From a virus, in the IMG/VR virus record IMGVR_UViG_3300010354_014495, positions 1 through 26,694 of that record: a stretch of 26,694 nt of DNA; one strand, 5' to 3'. The notes under the pieces were generated by a model, which did not search any database, was not told the DNA's origin, and saw only the letters and a program-made list of their open reading frames with translations. The position numbers and the translations under genes are program-made. Below, piece by piece: positions 13,760 through 19,686 of this stretch (position 1 is its first letter; each line of letters opens with the position of its first letter).

Positions 13760-14062
13760 ATGGCTAATACTGATATTTCACTTGATGAAAAGATCAAGGT
13801 AACAGTTAGTGAACCTAAGAATTGGAAGGTTATTTTTCTTAATGATGATACCACTCCGATGGAATTTGTCATTACCTTACTTGTTGAAATTTTTAAACAT
13901 TCGGATGACAATGCAAAAGATATTACATTACAAGTCCATGAAACAGGTTCTGGAATAGCAGGAATTTACAGTTTTGAGATTGCAGAAGCTAAAGCTGTAG
14001 AGGCAACAAACTTAGCAAGACAAAATGGATTTCCTTTACAAATCAAACTTGAAGAGGATTAA
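13760..14062 (+). CDS. clpS: ClpS, N-degron adaptor of the ClpAP protease
   Basis: A 100-aa adaptor that delivers N-end-rule substrates to ClpA(P). The core is intact: WKVIFLNDDTTPMEFVITLL contains the N-D-D-x-T-P-M-E-F binding-pocket signature, followed by LQVHETGSGIAGIYSFEIAE and LARQNGFPLQIKLEED. Length is typical (E. coli 106 aa), with a flexible N-terminus of about 20 residues. AGAGG precedes ATG 13760. It abuts the heme oxygenase gene with zero spacing, so a proteolysis adaptor and bilin synthesis enzymes form one operon. No ClpA or ClpP is in the window, so it would act on the host protease. Confidence 0.95.
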   Translation: MANTDISLDEKIKVTVSEPKNWKVIFLNDDTTPMEFVITLLVEIFKHSDDNAKDITLQVHETGSGIAGIYSFEIAEAKAVEATNLARQNGFPLQIKLEED

Positions 14063-14611
14063 ATGAGTCTTAGAGAATTAACTAAAGAAGCACACAACAA
14101 CGCTGAAAGACAAGAATTTGTTAAAATCTTATTTTCAGGTAAAATTAATCCGAAGTTGTATGCAGCCTATTTAAAAAATCAACACCCGCAATATGAAATA
14201 CTGGAAGTATGTGCAATGCCTCTTGGGTTGTTAACAGGGCTACCGGATATTCGCCGAGCCCCTGCAATTCTTGAAGACTTTATTGAATTGAATACAGATA
14301 ACGAAGAAGTTACTATTCTTCCAGTAGTTAACGAATATATCAAATATATTCTAAGTATTAAAGACGATCCTAAACGTCTTATGGCTCATGTTTATGTTAG
14401 ACATATGGGCGACTTAGCAGGCGGCCAGATGATTGCCAAGCGTGTTCCAGGAAAAGGTAAGTACTATCAATTCCAGGATCCTGAAGCACTTAAGGCAGCT
14501 ATCAGAGAACGTATCAATGATGATATGGCCGACGAAGCTAAAGTTTGCTTTGAGTTCGCTACAAGGTTTTTCCAGGAAATGATGACCTTAGTAGAGTACA
14601 AAGATGAGTAA
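14063..14611 (+). CDS. ho1: Heme oxygenase (biliverdin-forming)
   Basis: A 182-aa HO-1-family enzyme that opens heme to biliverdin IX-alpha, CO and iron using ferredoxin electrons. The proximal heme ligand is H11 in LTKEAHNNAE. The distal helix motif is GDLAGGQMIAKRVPG within YVRHMGDLAGG, and the LKNQHPQYEILE helix is also typical. It starts immediately after the clpS stop and its own stop is inside the start of pcyX (8-base overlap), so biliverdin production is coupled to its reduction. The same heme oxygenase-bilin reductase pairing is known from cyanophages (ho1/pebS) and from uncultured marine phages (with pcyX). Released iron could also feed the Fe-S genes, which is speculation. Confidence 0.95.
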   Translation: MSLRELTKEAHNNAERQEFVKILFSGKINPKLYAAYLKNQHPQYEILEVCAMPLGLLTGLPDIRRAPAILEDFIELNTDNEEVTILPVVNEYIKYILSIKDDPKRLMAHVYVRHMGDLAGGQMIAKRVPGKGKYYQFQDPEALKAAIRERINDDMADEAKVCFEFATRFFQEMMTLVEYKDE

Positions 14612-15284
14612 AGTTTGGGACAAATTAATAGAAATAGAAAAATTATTTGAAAGTGAATTCTATGCCACTGGTAGCATTATACATGAGCCTGGCATGGATC
14701 GATTCAATCAACCTGGTTGGGTTAACAAAGTCTGGATGAGTAGTCAGTATCGTAGAGCACACATTGATGTTGTAGATGCTAGAGAAACTAAAGGACTGTG
14801 GATGATGCATTGCTGTGTTTTTCCACATTTACACAACCCTGCTCCAATTTTTGGATTTGACGTTATAGCCGGCCGTAATAAAATTACTGGTTGTTTCATG
14901 GATTTTAGTCCAGCAGGCGATAGTGAACATCCGTTAATTGACTGGTTTGCAGAAGAAGCACACAAGCTCCAGTGGAACAAGACTCGCAAACTTCCAGACT
15001 GGGCCGAACGTATTTTTACTGGTAGTATGATTGCCGCCGGCAACGTACAAGACGAAACCGAGCTAGAACAAATTTTTACAATAGCTAAACACGGTTTAAA
15101 ACATTATCTTAACTCGGTAGGCGAAACTAACAAAACAGCAGTTAGTACTAAGTCTGCACAAAACTACTACGCACAAAATCAAAAAATGAATCCTCATACA
15201 CCTAAAGTTATGGTTAGTTTAGGGCTTAGTGAAGAGGATGTGCAGGTTTTCATACAGGATTGTTTGTTCCCCGAAATACGCTAA
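14604..15284 (+). CDS. pcyX: Ferredoxin-dependent bilin reductase, PcyX-like
   Basis: A 226-aa bilin reductase expected to reduce biliverdin to a phycobilin. The family core is clear: MMHCCVFPHLHNPAPIFGFD and VIAGRNKITGCFMDFSP. Relative to PcyA, the catalytic His (H69) and Asp (D86 in FGFD) are kept, while the PcyA glutamate of HLE is replaced by aspartate (H53-I-D55). This matches the group of PcyA-derived phage enzymes called PcyX, reported to make phycoerythrobilin in phages of probably non-photosynthetic hosts. PebS and PcyA are alternatives; the heme oxygenase partner and non-cyanophage context favour PcyX. The ATG overlaps the heme oxygenase stop by 8 bases. Confidence 0.88.
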   Translation: MSKVWDKLIEIEKLFESEFYATGSIIHEPGMDRFNQPGWVNKVWMSSQYRRAHIDVVDARETKGLWMMHCCVFPHLHNPAPIFGFDVIAGRNKITGCFMDFSPAGDSEHPLIDWFAEEAHKLQWNKTRKLPDWAERIFTGSMIAAGNVQDETELEQIFTIAKHGLKHYLNSVGETNKTAVSTKSAQNYYAQNQKMNPHTPKVMVSLGLSEEDVQVFIQDCLFPEIR

Positions 15285-15287
15285 ATA
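15280..15287 (+). promoter_or_regulatory. T4-type late promoter motif (GCTAAATA)
   Basis: CTAAATA, a variant of the late octamer, overlaps the pcyX stop. It would start transcription about 15 bases before ATG 15308, similar to the spacing at 7375. This suggests late expression of the putative capsid-packaged proteins. Confidence 0.5.
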
Positions 15288-15307
15288 TTGTATCATTGGG
15301 AACAGCT

Positions 15308-15595
15308 ATGAGAGCACGAGAATTTATTACAGAAGACTGGAACAAAGTTAATAGACAGGATAAAACAGACGGTCTAAGTCAAAAAGCCGTTAATGCTTAT
15401 CGCCGAGAAAATCCTGGTTCTAAGTTAAAAACAGCAGTTACTACAAAGCCTAGCAAATTAAAACCAGGTAGCAAGGCTGCTAAACGTCGTAAGAGTTTCT
15501 GTGCTCGTATGAGCGGTAACAAAGGTCCTATGAAAGATGAAAAAGGACGCCCAACACCAAAGGCTAAAGCGTTACGCCGTTGGAACTGCGAGTAA
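15308..15595 (+). CDS. DUF6321-like phage protein with putative capsid-targeting N-terminus
   Basis: A 95-aa very basic protein. ATG 15308 is chosen because the in-frame upstream ATG (15260) lies inside pcyX, and MRAREFITE is a plausible conserved start. The body, LSQKAVNAYRRENPGSKLKT, then KPGSKAAKRRKSFCARMSG and a closing KAKALRRWNC, matches DUF6321-type proteins of T4-like phages. The first nine residues resemble T4 internal-protein capsid-targeting sequences (IPIII begins MKTYQEFIAEA), which gp21 cuts after F-I-x-E. The mature protein would then be a packaged basic DNA-associated protein. The targeting role is inference; the family assignment is fairly firm. Confidence 0.8.
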   Translation: MRAREFITEDWNKVNRQDKTDGLSQKAVNAYRRENPGSKLKTAVTTKPSKLKPGSKAAKRRKSFCARMSGNKGPMKDEKGRPTPKAKALRRWNCE

Positions 15596-15603
15596 GATTC
15601 ATT

Positions 15604-17232
15604 ATGCGTTTTCAAGAACTTAAACATATTATTTCAGAAGCCAGTATTTGGAGTCGTGCAGGTGCATATAAGTACGGTCACATGGTTCGTATCTCAACAG
15701 GATCTAGGATTGGAGAAGTATTACTTGATAAAATACAACAAAAAGTTCCCGACTTTGATCCAGAAGAAAAGCTAGAGTGGGTAGAAAGTCCGGCAGAAGA
15801 TTCTGTAAAAATACAAGCAGGTACAGGGTCTACTAAATTACATTTTAAACGCTCTAATGAATCTGGAATTACACTTGTTGGAACTCCTAGTGCTATTGAA
15901 AAAGGACTTTTACACGCCGAACGTTATAATAGGGGCGACATAGCAGAAGCTATCTTAGGTGCTAGTCTTACTGCAAAACTTATTAAACGAGGATCTGATA
16001 GAATTGGGACTATTGGAGACAGCGATGTTAAGGCAGTCTTAGCAAGAGCTGTCAAAGCCGGAGATGAACTAAGCTATACAGTAGAGGACAAGAAAAGTCA
16101 AATTGCTGATAAAATTGTGTTCACATTACGTTTACCTAGCGGTAGTATGAATGCTCTCAAAAATCCTGATAACTGGGATAAGTTTGCTGACCTATTTACA
16201 TCCGCCGCCAAATATGTAAACAGTGGAGATGCTGAAAAATATAGTAATCACTTTTATCAAAATGGAAAAGTTGACGAAGTTTATATTATCAGCGACGGCG
16301 TAAGTAACCAGAAAGGTCGTAAGACCGATGTACAAGCTGTAGTAAAAGATCCCGTAACAGGCAAAGTCCGCGATTTAAGAAATGTAGACATCAGCCTTAA
16401 AGCCGACAGCAATATCTATGGGCAACAAGGTACCGGAGGACTACAAGCAGGAAAACAAGTTTGGTTACAAAAAGCGCAATTAATGTTTGGTGAGTTAGGT
16501 GTAAACATATCAATGCCAGCCCGACACACTGATATTGTCGATTTTTGGCGACAAGTCTATAAACAAGCAACTAAACAGCTTAACCAACATTTTTCACACT
16601 ATACTGCTACTCAAGAAACAATCTTTATTGAAAAACTAGCAAACCTAATTGAAAAACATGGTAGTTCTGGAAATAAAAATTTAAAACTATTAAGTTTTGA
16701 AAAAGGCGATTTCAGTATTCATAGTTTTAGTATGGTAAAACAACGTTTAATCGCAGCCAAGATAGACTTTGGTGCAGAATTAACAATTGGCCCTAGAAGT
16801 GGAAAACCAAGTATCATCATTTACGACAGGGCCAGCGGAAAAATTTTAACAGCTATTCGTTATTTCCAAGGCGGAGAAAAATCTAGCAATTATTTTGAAA
16901 AAGGTCCGTTGCTCCATGACTTGACAAAAATTTCAAAATATGCACAACAGCCTGCAAAACCAGCAGCACCTACTCCGGCAACACAACAGCCTGCAACAGT
17001 TGCTACACCTACACAAGCAGCACCTGCACAGCCGGCGGCAACTACAGCTCCGACTGCACAAGGTCCTGGCAAGTCCATGACCACAGTTGCTCCAGGGATG
17101 GCTACATCAGCTAACCCTTATACAATGCAACAACCAGAGGAAGAACCTGTTACAGAAACAGGCAATGATAAAGATTTAGATTATATTAGGCGTATGTCTG
17201 GAATTATTAACCAGATGGCTAAACATTCCTAA
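15604..17232 (+). CDS. Large putative capsid-packaged protein, possible nuclease-like core
   Basis: A 542-aa protein. It starts MRFQELKHIISEASIWSR, where IISE followed by A resembles a gp21 cleavage site after a T4-type capsid-targeting peptide; the upstream in-frame ATG (15580) lies inside the preceding gene. The central region contains GRKTDVQAVVKDP and then NVDISLKADSNIYG, a spacing reminiscent of D ... D/E-x-K metal-dependent nucleases, but the acidic residue before the Lys is displaced, so this is low confidence. Residues about 455-510 are a Pro/Ala/Thr/Gln-rich linker, followed by a short helical end (DYIRRMSGIINQMAK). It overlaps the convergent desaturase gene by 14 bases. Confidence 0.75.
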   Translation: MRFQELKHIISEASIWSRAGAYKYGHMVRISTGSRIGEVLLDKIQQKVPDFDPEEKLEWVESPAEDSVKIQAGTGSTKLHFKRSNESGITLVGTPSAIEKGLLHAERYNRGDIAEAILGASLTAKLIKRGSDRIGTIGDSDVKAVLARAVKAGDELSYTVEDKKSQIADKIVFTLRLPSGSMNALKNPDNWDKFADLFTSAAKYVNSGDAEKYSNHFYQNGKVDEVYIISDGVSNQKGRKTDVQAVVKDPVTGKVRDLRNVDISLKADSNIYGQQGTGGLQAGKQVWLQKAQLMFGELGVNISMPARHTDIVDFWRQVYKQATKQLNQHFSHYTATQETIFIEKLANLIEKHGSSGNKNLKLLSFEKGDFSIHSFSMVKQRLIAAKIDFGAELTIGPRSGKPSIIIYDRASGKILTAIRYFQGGEKSSNYFEKGPLLHDLTKISKYAQQPAKPAAPTPATQQPATVATPTQAAPAQPAATTAPTAQGPGKSMTTVAPGMATSANPYTMQQPEEEPVTETGNDKDLDYIRRMSGIINQMAKHS

Positions 17233-17950
17233 TCTTTGCTAGGTGTAAAAACTTAAACAAGTTTATATACCACCAACCTATATCTACTTCGAACCAGCGC
17301 CTACTAAGTTTAGCACTTGCTGGTTCAAGGTGGTGATTATTGTGTAACTCTTCTCCACCAATAACAAAGCCAACAGGCAAAATATTACGACTATTATCTT
17401 TCGTTTGTCCATTACGGTACCCCCACCAATGCCCAATACCGTTAACAACACCAGCCGCCCAGAATGGAATCCAGATCATTTGAATTCCCCACACGATTAA
17501 GCCCCATGGTCCAAAAAGAACAAGGTCAATAACCAACATCAATAGAATACCAAGGCGGCTATGTGGGGAATATAGTTTACGTTCTAACCAATCATCAGGA
17601 GTGCCAACTCCGTACTGTAGAATCATTTTTTGATCTTTGGAAGCATCATTATACAAGAATGCTCCTTTGAATAAAACACGCATAAGTCCGTAAACTTTAG
17701 GGCTATGCGGGTCTTCGGATTCGTCTGTAAACCTGTGATGTTTACGATGTATTGCTACCCATTGTTTTGTTACCATACCTGTGGTTAACCATAACCAAAA
17801 TCTAAAAAAGTGTGATAACGCAGGGTGCAATTCTACGGATTTATGTGCTTGACTGCGATGTAAAAACACAGTTACAGCAAGAATGGTAATGTGTGTCATT
17901 ACCAACAAAGAAATTATTATCATGTTATATTTATCGTATAAGTACACCAT
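17219..17950 (-). CDS. Fatty acid desaturase (delta-9-type, membrane)
   Basis: A 243-aa integral-membrane di-iron desaturase that would introduce a double bond into acyl chains. The three histidine boxes are present: HRSQAH, HRKHH (in AIHRKHHRF) and HNNHH (in GEELHNNHHLEP), between hydrophobic segments. At 243 residues it is shorter than many bacterial stearoyl-desaturase relatives, but no box is missing. It is the only minus-strand gene in the window. The longest start is ATG at 17950; an in-frame ATG at 17923 (MIIISLLVMTHITIL) is as likely, since neither has a ribosome-binding site and 17923 would leave a 25-base divergent promoter gap. Its 3' end overlaps the plus-strand gene. Confidence 0.9.
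   Translation of the reverse strand: MVYLYDKYNMIIISLLVMTHITILAVTVFLHRSQAHKSVELHPALSHFFRFWLWLTTGMVTKQWVAIHRKHHRFTDESEDPHSPKVYGLMRVLFKGAFLYNDASKDQKMILQYGVGTPDDWLERKLYSPHSRLGILLMLVIDLVLFGPWGLIVWGIQMIWIPFWAAGVVNGIGHWWGYRNGQTKDNSRNILPVGFVIGGEELHNNHHLEPASAKLSRRWFEVDIGWWYINLFKFLHLAKIRNV
17937..17944 (+). promoter_or_regulatory. Late-promoter-like motif giving a predicted leaderless mRNA (TATAAGTA)
   Basis: TATAAGTA differs from TATAAATA at one base and ends four bases before ATG 17949. It can also be read as a sigma70 -10 (TATAAG) with a poor -35 (TTATTA, 17914-17919). Either way the start would be at the ATG. Confidence 0.45.
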
Positions 17951-18629
17951 GCAAATAGGTAAATTTTACAGCAAACCCAAGCACAACTTCTTTGCCCCAA
18001 GTTGGGAATATTACATTGGTATGACTAATGTTAATAGTCCAATTTTTGTAGAAGATTTTAAAACGTATATTCTACAAAAAGAAAAAGAAATCATTGAAAA
18101 ATTTAAAGGGCAAGGTAACGATGCAGGAACGGCTCTGGGCGTTGATTCTCTAACAGCCAAATATAGATTTTATAATATTTTTGCTTTGGAAGATCCAGTA
18201 GCACAGGCATTTAAGAGTTTTGTCGTTGAACAATATAAAGTGTTTTTAAGAGAATTTGGACTATACATTCCTCCAACTTGGGGACGTTGTTGGGCAAATG
18301 TGTTGTATAACGGGCAAAGCATAGGTGCTCATAATCATGGATGCCACAGCTATAGCTACTTGAGCGGGCACTTTGTTCTGGCGGCAGAAAATACTGCTAC
18401 ATACTACGAAAACCCAGTAGATTTATCTCAGCATAAGGAACCAAATATACCTGGAACTCTTACGTTTTTTCCGTCTTATCTTCGACACTGGACAGATAAA
18501 AATGAAAGTAATTCGGAACGCATTACACTAGCATTTGACTTATATATTGCCGATGAGGAATTTAGAAAAAACAACTTTTACGGTTATTTTAGGGGAGAAA
18601 ATGATGCACCAGAAGTACAGCTCATATAA
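17949..18629 (+). CDS. Putative 2OG-Fe(II) oxygenase-like protein
   Basis: A 226-aa protein resembling the phage 2OG-Fe(II) oxygenase group related to TIGR02466. The N-terminal iron motif region is GAHNHGCHSYSYLSGHFVL, followed by the FFPSYLRHWTDKN segment with the distal histidine and SERITLAFDLYI with the 2OG-binding arginine. The usual H-x-D/E appears as H-x-H, as in relatives that begin HxHPN. The substrate is unknown. ATG 17949 (MQIGKFYSKPKHNFF) is preferred; the frame extends upstream to 17883, but that part overlaps the divergent desaturase gene. It and the desaturase start head to head. Confidence 0.7.
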   Translation: MQIGKFYSKPKHNFFAPSWEYYIGMTNVNSPIFVEDFKTYILQKEKEIIEKFKGQGNDAGTALGVDSLTAKYRFYNIFALEDPVAQAFKSFVVEQYKVFLREFGLYIPPTWGRCWANVLYNGQSIGAHNHGCHSYSYLSGHFVLAAENTATYYENPVDLSQHKEPNIPGTLTFFPSYLRHWTDKNESNSERITLAFDLYIADEEFRKNNFYGYFRGENDAPEVQLI

Positions 18630-18779
18630 AAAGCTCACTTTAGACTTCTGAGTAGCGAATTCATACGTCAAGCCAGCAGCCGGCTACACCGCGGTAACAA
18701 GTACCGGTCCTAAGGTGTTAATGTATTTAACCATTCTATTTGACCTAAAAGTTAAACTACTATATTATAAATAGAATAC
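18630..18779 (+). ncRNA. Candidate structured RNA in the intergenic region
   Basis: 150 bases without a gene. Within it AGCC (18671-18674) pairs with GGCT (18682-18685). ACACC (18686-18690) pairs with GGTGT (18714-18718), enclosing CGGTA (18692-18696) and TACCG (18702-18706) around an ACAAG loop. The local GC is higher than in the flanks. CGGTCCTAAGGT (18705-18716), with GGTAAC just upstream, equals the conserved 23S rRNA helix 69-71 strand. It could be a leader regulator of the DUF3307 gene, a small RNA or an rRNA mimic. No known riboswitch class is matched convincingly and no U-tract terminator follows. Confidence 0.35.
18766..18773 (+). promoter_or_regulatory. Perfect T4-type late promoter (TATAAATA)
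   Basis: An exact TATAAATA octamer ends six bases before ATG 18780. The transcript would start at or one base before the start codon. An overlapping sigma70 option is TTGACC (18740-18745), 17 bp, TATTAT (18763-18768). No ribosome-binding site is present. Confidence 0.65.
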
Positions 18780-19148
18780 ATGGAAATACTAGCTCTTTTA
18801 TTGTTATTTCAAATTAAGCATTGGTATGCTGATTTTAAAATACAGACTTATATGCAAACCGTCAAGAAAGGCGTTTGGTTAGATCCTATTGGTATAAGTC
18901 ATAGTTTAGATCACGTAGTAGCAACCTTAGTCATCTTAGTTTGTTTTTCCTTTATGCATCCTATTGGTGTATTCACCATCGCCTGGCTTGCATTTGTAGA
19001 AGGCATCTTACACTACTTAATAGATTACATTAAAGTAAAGTATGGTTGTAAAGATAATACAAAGCCTTTATTTTGGAATCAATTTGGCCTAGATCAACTA
19101 GCGCATCAAGTAACGTACCTAGCAATGGTCGGTTATCTACTACTTTAA
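18780..19148 (+). CDS. DUF3307 membrane protein
   Basis: A 122-aa membrane protein with four hydrophobic helices. The family pattern is visible: an N-terminal LLFQIKHWYADFKIQTYMQT, a conserved histidine pair in ISHSLDHVVATL, FVEGILHYLIDYIKVKYGC in the third helix, and a closing FGLDQLAHQVTYLAMVGYL. DUF3307 proteins occur in bacteria and many phages; the function is unknown. The conserved His/Asp residues near membrane faces could bind metal, which is inference. It starts directly at a perfect late promoter without a ribosome-binding site, so its mRNA is probably leaderless. Confidence 0.85.
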   Translation: MEILALLLLFQIKHWYADFKIQTYMQTVKKGVWLDPIGISHSLDHVVATLVILVCFSFMHPIGVFTIAWLAFVEGILHYLIDYIKVKYGCKDNTKPLFWNQFGLDQLAHQVTYLAMVGYLLL

Positions 19149-19163
19149 TATCCGTTAAAAACA

Positions 19164-19171
19164 GTTAAATA
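19164..19171 (+). promoter_or_regulatory. T4-type late promoter motif upstream of the csg genes (GTTAAATA)
   Basis: TTAAATA, a variant of the late octamer, would start transcription near 19177, about 20 bases before ATG 19198 and ahead of the CTAGGAGCG ribosome-binding site. It is the only promoter candidate seen upstream of the curli-like module. Confidence 0.45.
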
Positions 19172-19197
19172 CTAAAGTAAACTCTCTAGGAGCGACC

Positions 19198-19392
19198 ATG
19201 AAGAGAACATTAGTATTAGCAGGAGCATTGCTGATCGCATTTAATGCGAAAGCAGAATTAGTTCAACAATTTAAAAATCCAGCCTTCAGTGGAGCCGGCT
19301 GGAGCAGTCACGCACTGACTATTGATTCAATTGAAAAATCACGCCGCGATCAAATTGAAGCTGATAAAAAAGCAGCTATCGCTAAAGCATAA
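19198..19392 (+). CDS. csgF: CsgF N-terminal part (signal peptide and CsgG-constriction peptide), ended by in-frame TAA
   Basis: A 64-aa product. Residues 1-19 are a Sec signal peptide with cleavage AKA before ELVQQFKNPAFSG. The mature start QFKNPAFSG matches the CsgF start (QFRNPNFGG), the segment that threads into the CsgG channel and makes its second constriction. The rest, ALTIDSIEKSRRDQIEADKK, corresponds to the linker. Translation stops at TAA 19390-19392, but the same frame continues with AELLNTPLNRF and the remaining CsgF domain to 19677. The 45-residue mature product therefore contains the whole constriction peptide and lacks the surface head. It may be a nonsense mutant, a read-through gene, a deliberate truncation or a sequencing error. 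A good AGGAG site precedes it. Confidence 0.85.
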   Translation: MKRTLVLAGALLIAFNAKAELVQQFKNPAFSGAGWSSHALTIDSIEKSRRDQIEADKKAAIAKA

Positions 19393-19401
19393 GCAGAATT
19401 A

Positions 19402-19677
19402 TTGAATACACCTTTGAATCGATTTATTAGTCTATTCCAAAGTCAAGTGTATGCACAAATTGCCACTCAGTTGAGTAATAATTTATTTCAAAACAGATGT
19501 TCAGCCGCTGATGGTTCGGCAATACCGGGATGTGTAAATCCAACAACAGGAACATTTGCATTAGACGGCAATACTATTACATGGAACAAGCAAAATGACA
19601 AAGTCGTACTAACTGTAGTCGATGCTAAAGGAACAGTTACAACGGTTACAGTTCCTATTGCTAGTTTTGGATTCTAA
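19402..19677 (+). CDS. csgF: CsgF C-terminal part (head domain), separated by an in-frame stop
   Basis: A 91-codon continuation in the same frame as the preceding csgF fragment. FISLFQSQVYAQIATQLSNN matches the CsgF helix (FTQAIQSQILGGLLSNI), and GNTITWNKQNDKVVLTVVDA with GTVTTVTVPIASF matches the closing beta region (LNVTDRKTGQTSTIQVSG). The first possible start is TTG 19402, without a ribosome-binding site and without a signal peptide, so independent export is unlikely; read-through of TAA 19390-19392 would give a complete CsgF of about 159 residues (E. coli 138). It has an insert with two cysteines (NRCSAADGSAIPGC). The csgG ribosome-binding site AAGGAG follows at once. Confidence 0.75.
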   Translation: MNTPLNRFISLFQSQVYAQIATQLSNNLFQNRCSAADGSAIPGCVNPTTGTFALDGNTITWNKQNDKVVLTVVDAKGTVTTVTVPIASFGF

Positions 19678-19686
19678 GGAGCAAAT

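Noticed and set aside
16305-16420. Confident assignment of a PD-(D/E)XK nuclease in the 542-aa protein
   Set aside because: The Asp and Lys spacing is suggestive, but the acidic residue before Lys is displaced (D-I-S-L-K); kept only as a low-confidence remark.
17883-17948. N-terminal extension of the oxygenase-like gene
   Set aside because: It would overlap the coding sequence of the divergent desaturase and lacks a ribosome-binding site; protein-like sequence begins at MQIGKF.
18669-18685. Resemblance to the cobalamin riboswitch B12 box
   Set aside because: Only the box-like stretch fits, with one gap and mismatches; the other conserved cobalamin riboswitch elements expected upstream are absent.
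18672-18698. Words resembling the 16S rRNA 515 region
   Set aside because: The match is split by an 8-base insertion and does not extend; no rRNA gene fragment is present.
19198-19677. TAA reassigned to an amino acid in this genome
   Set aside because: Most other genes here, including nrdB, dnaK and csgG, end properly at TAA, so global recoding is not credible.
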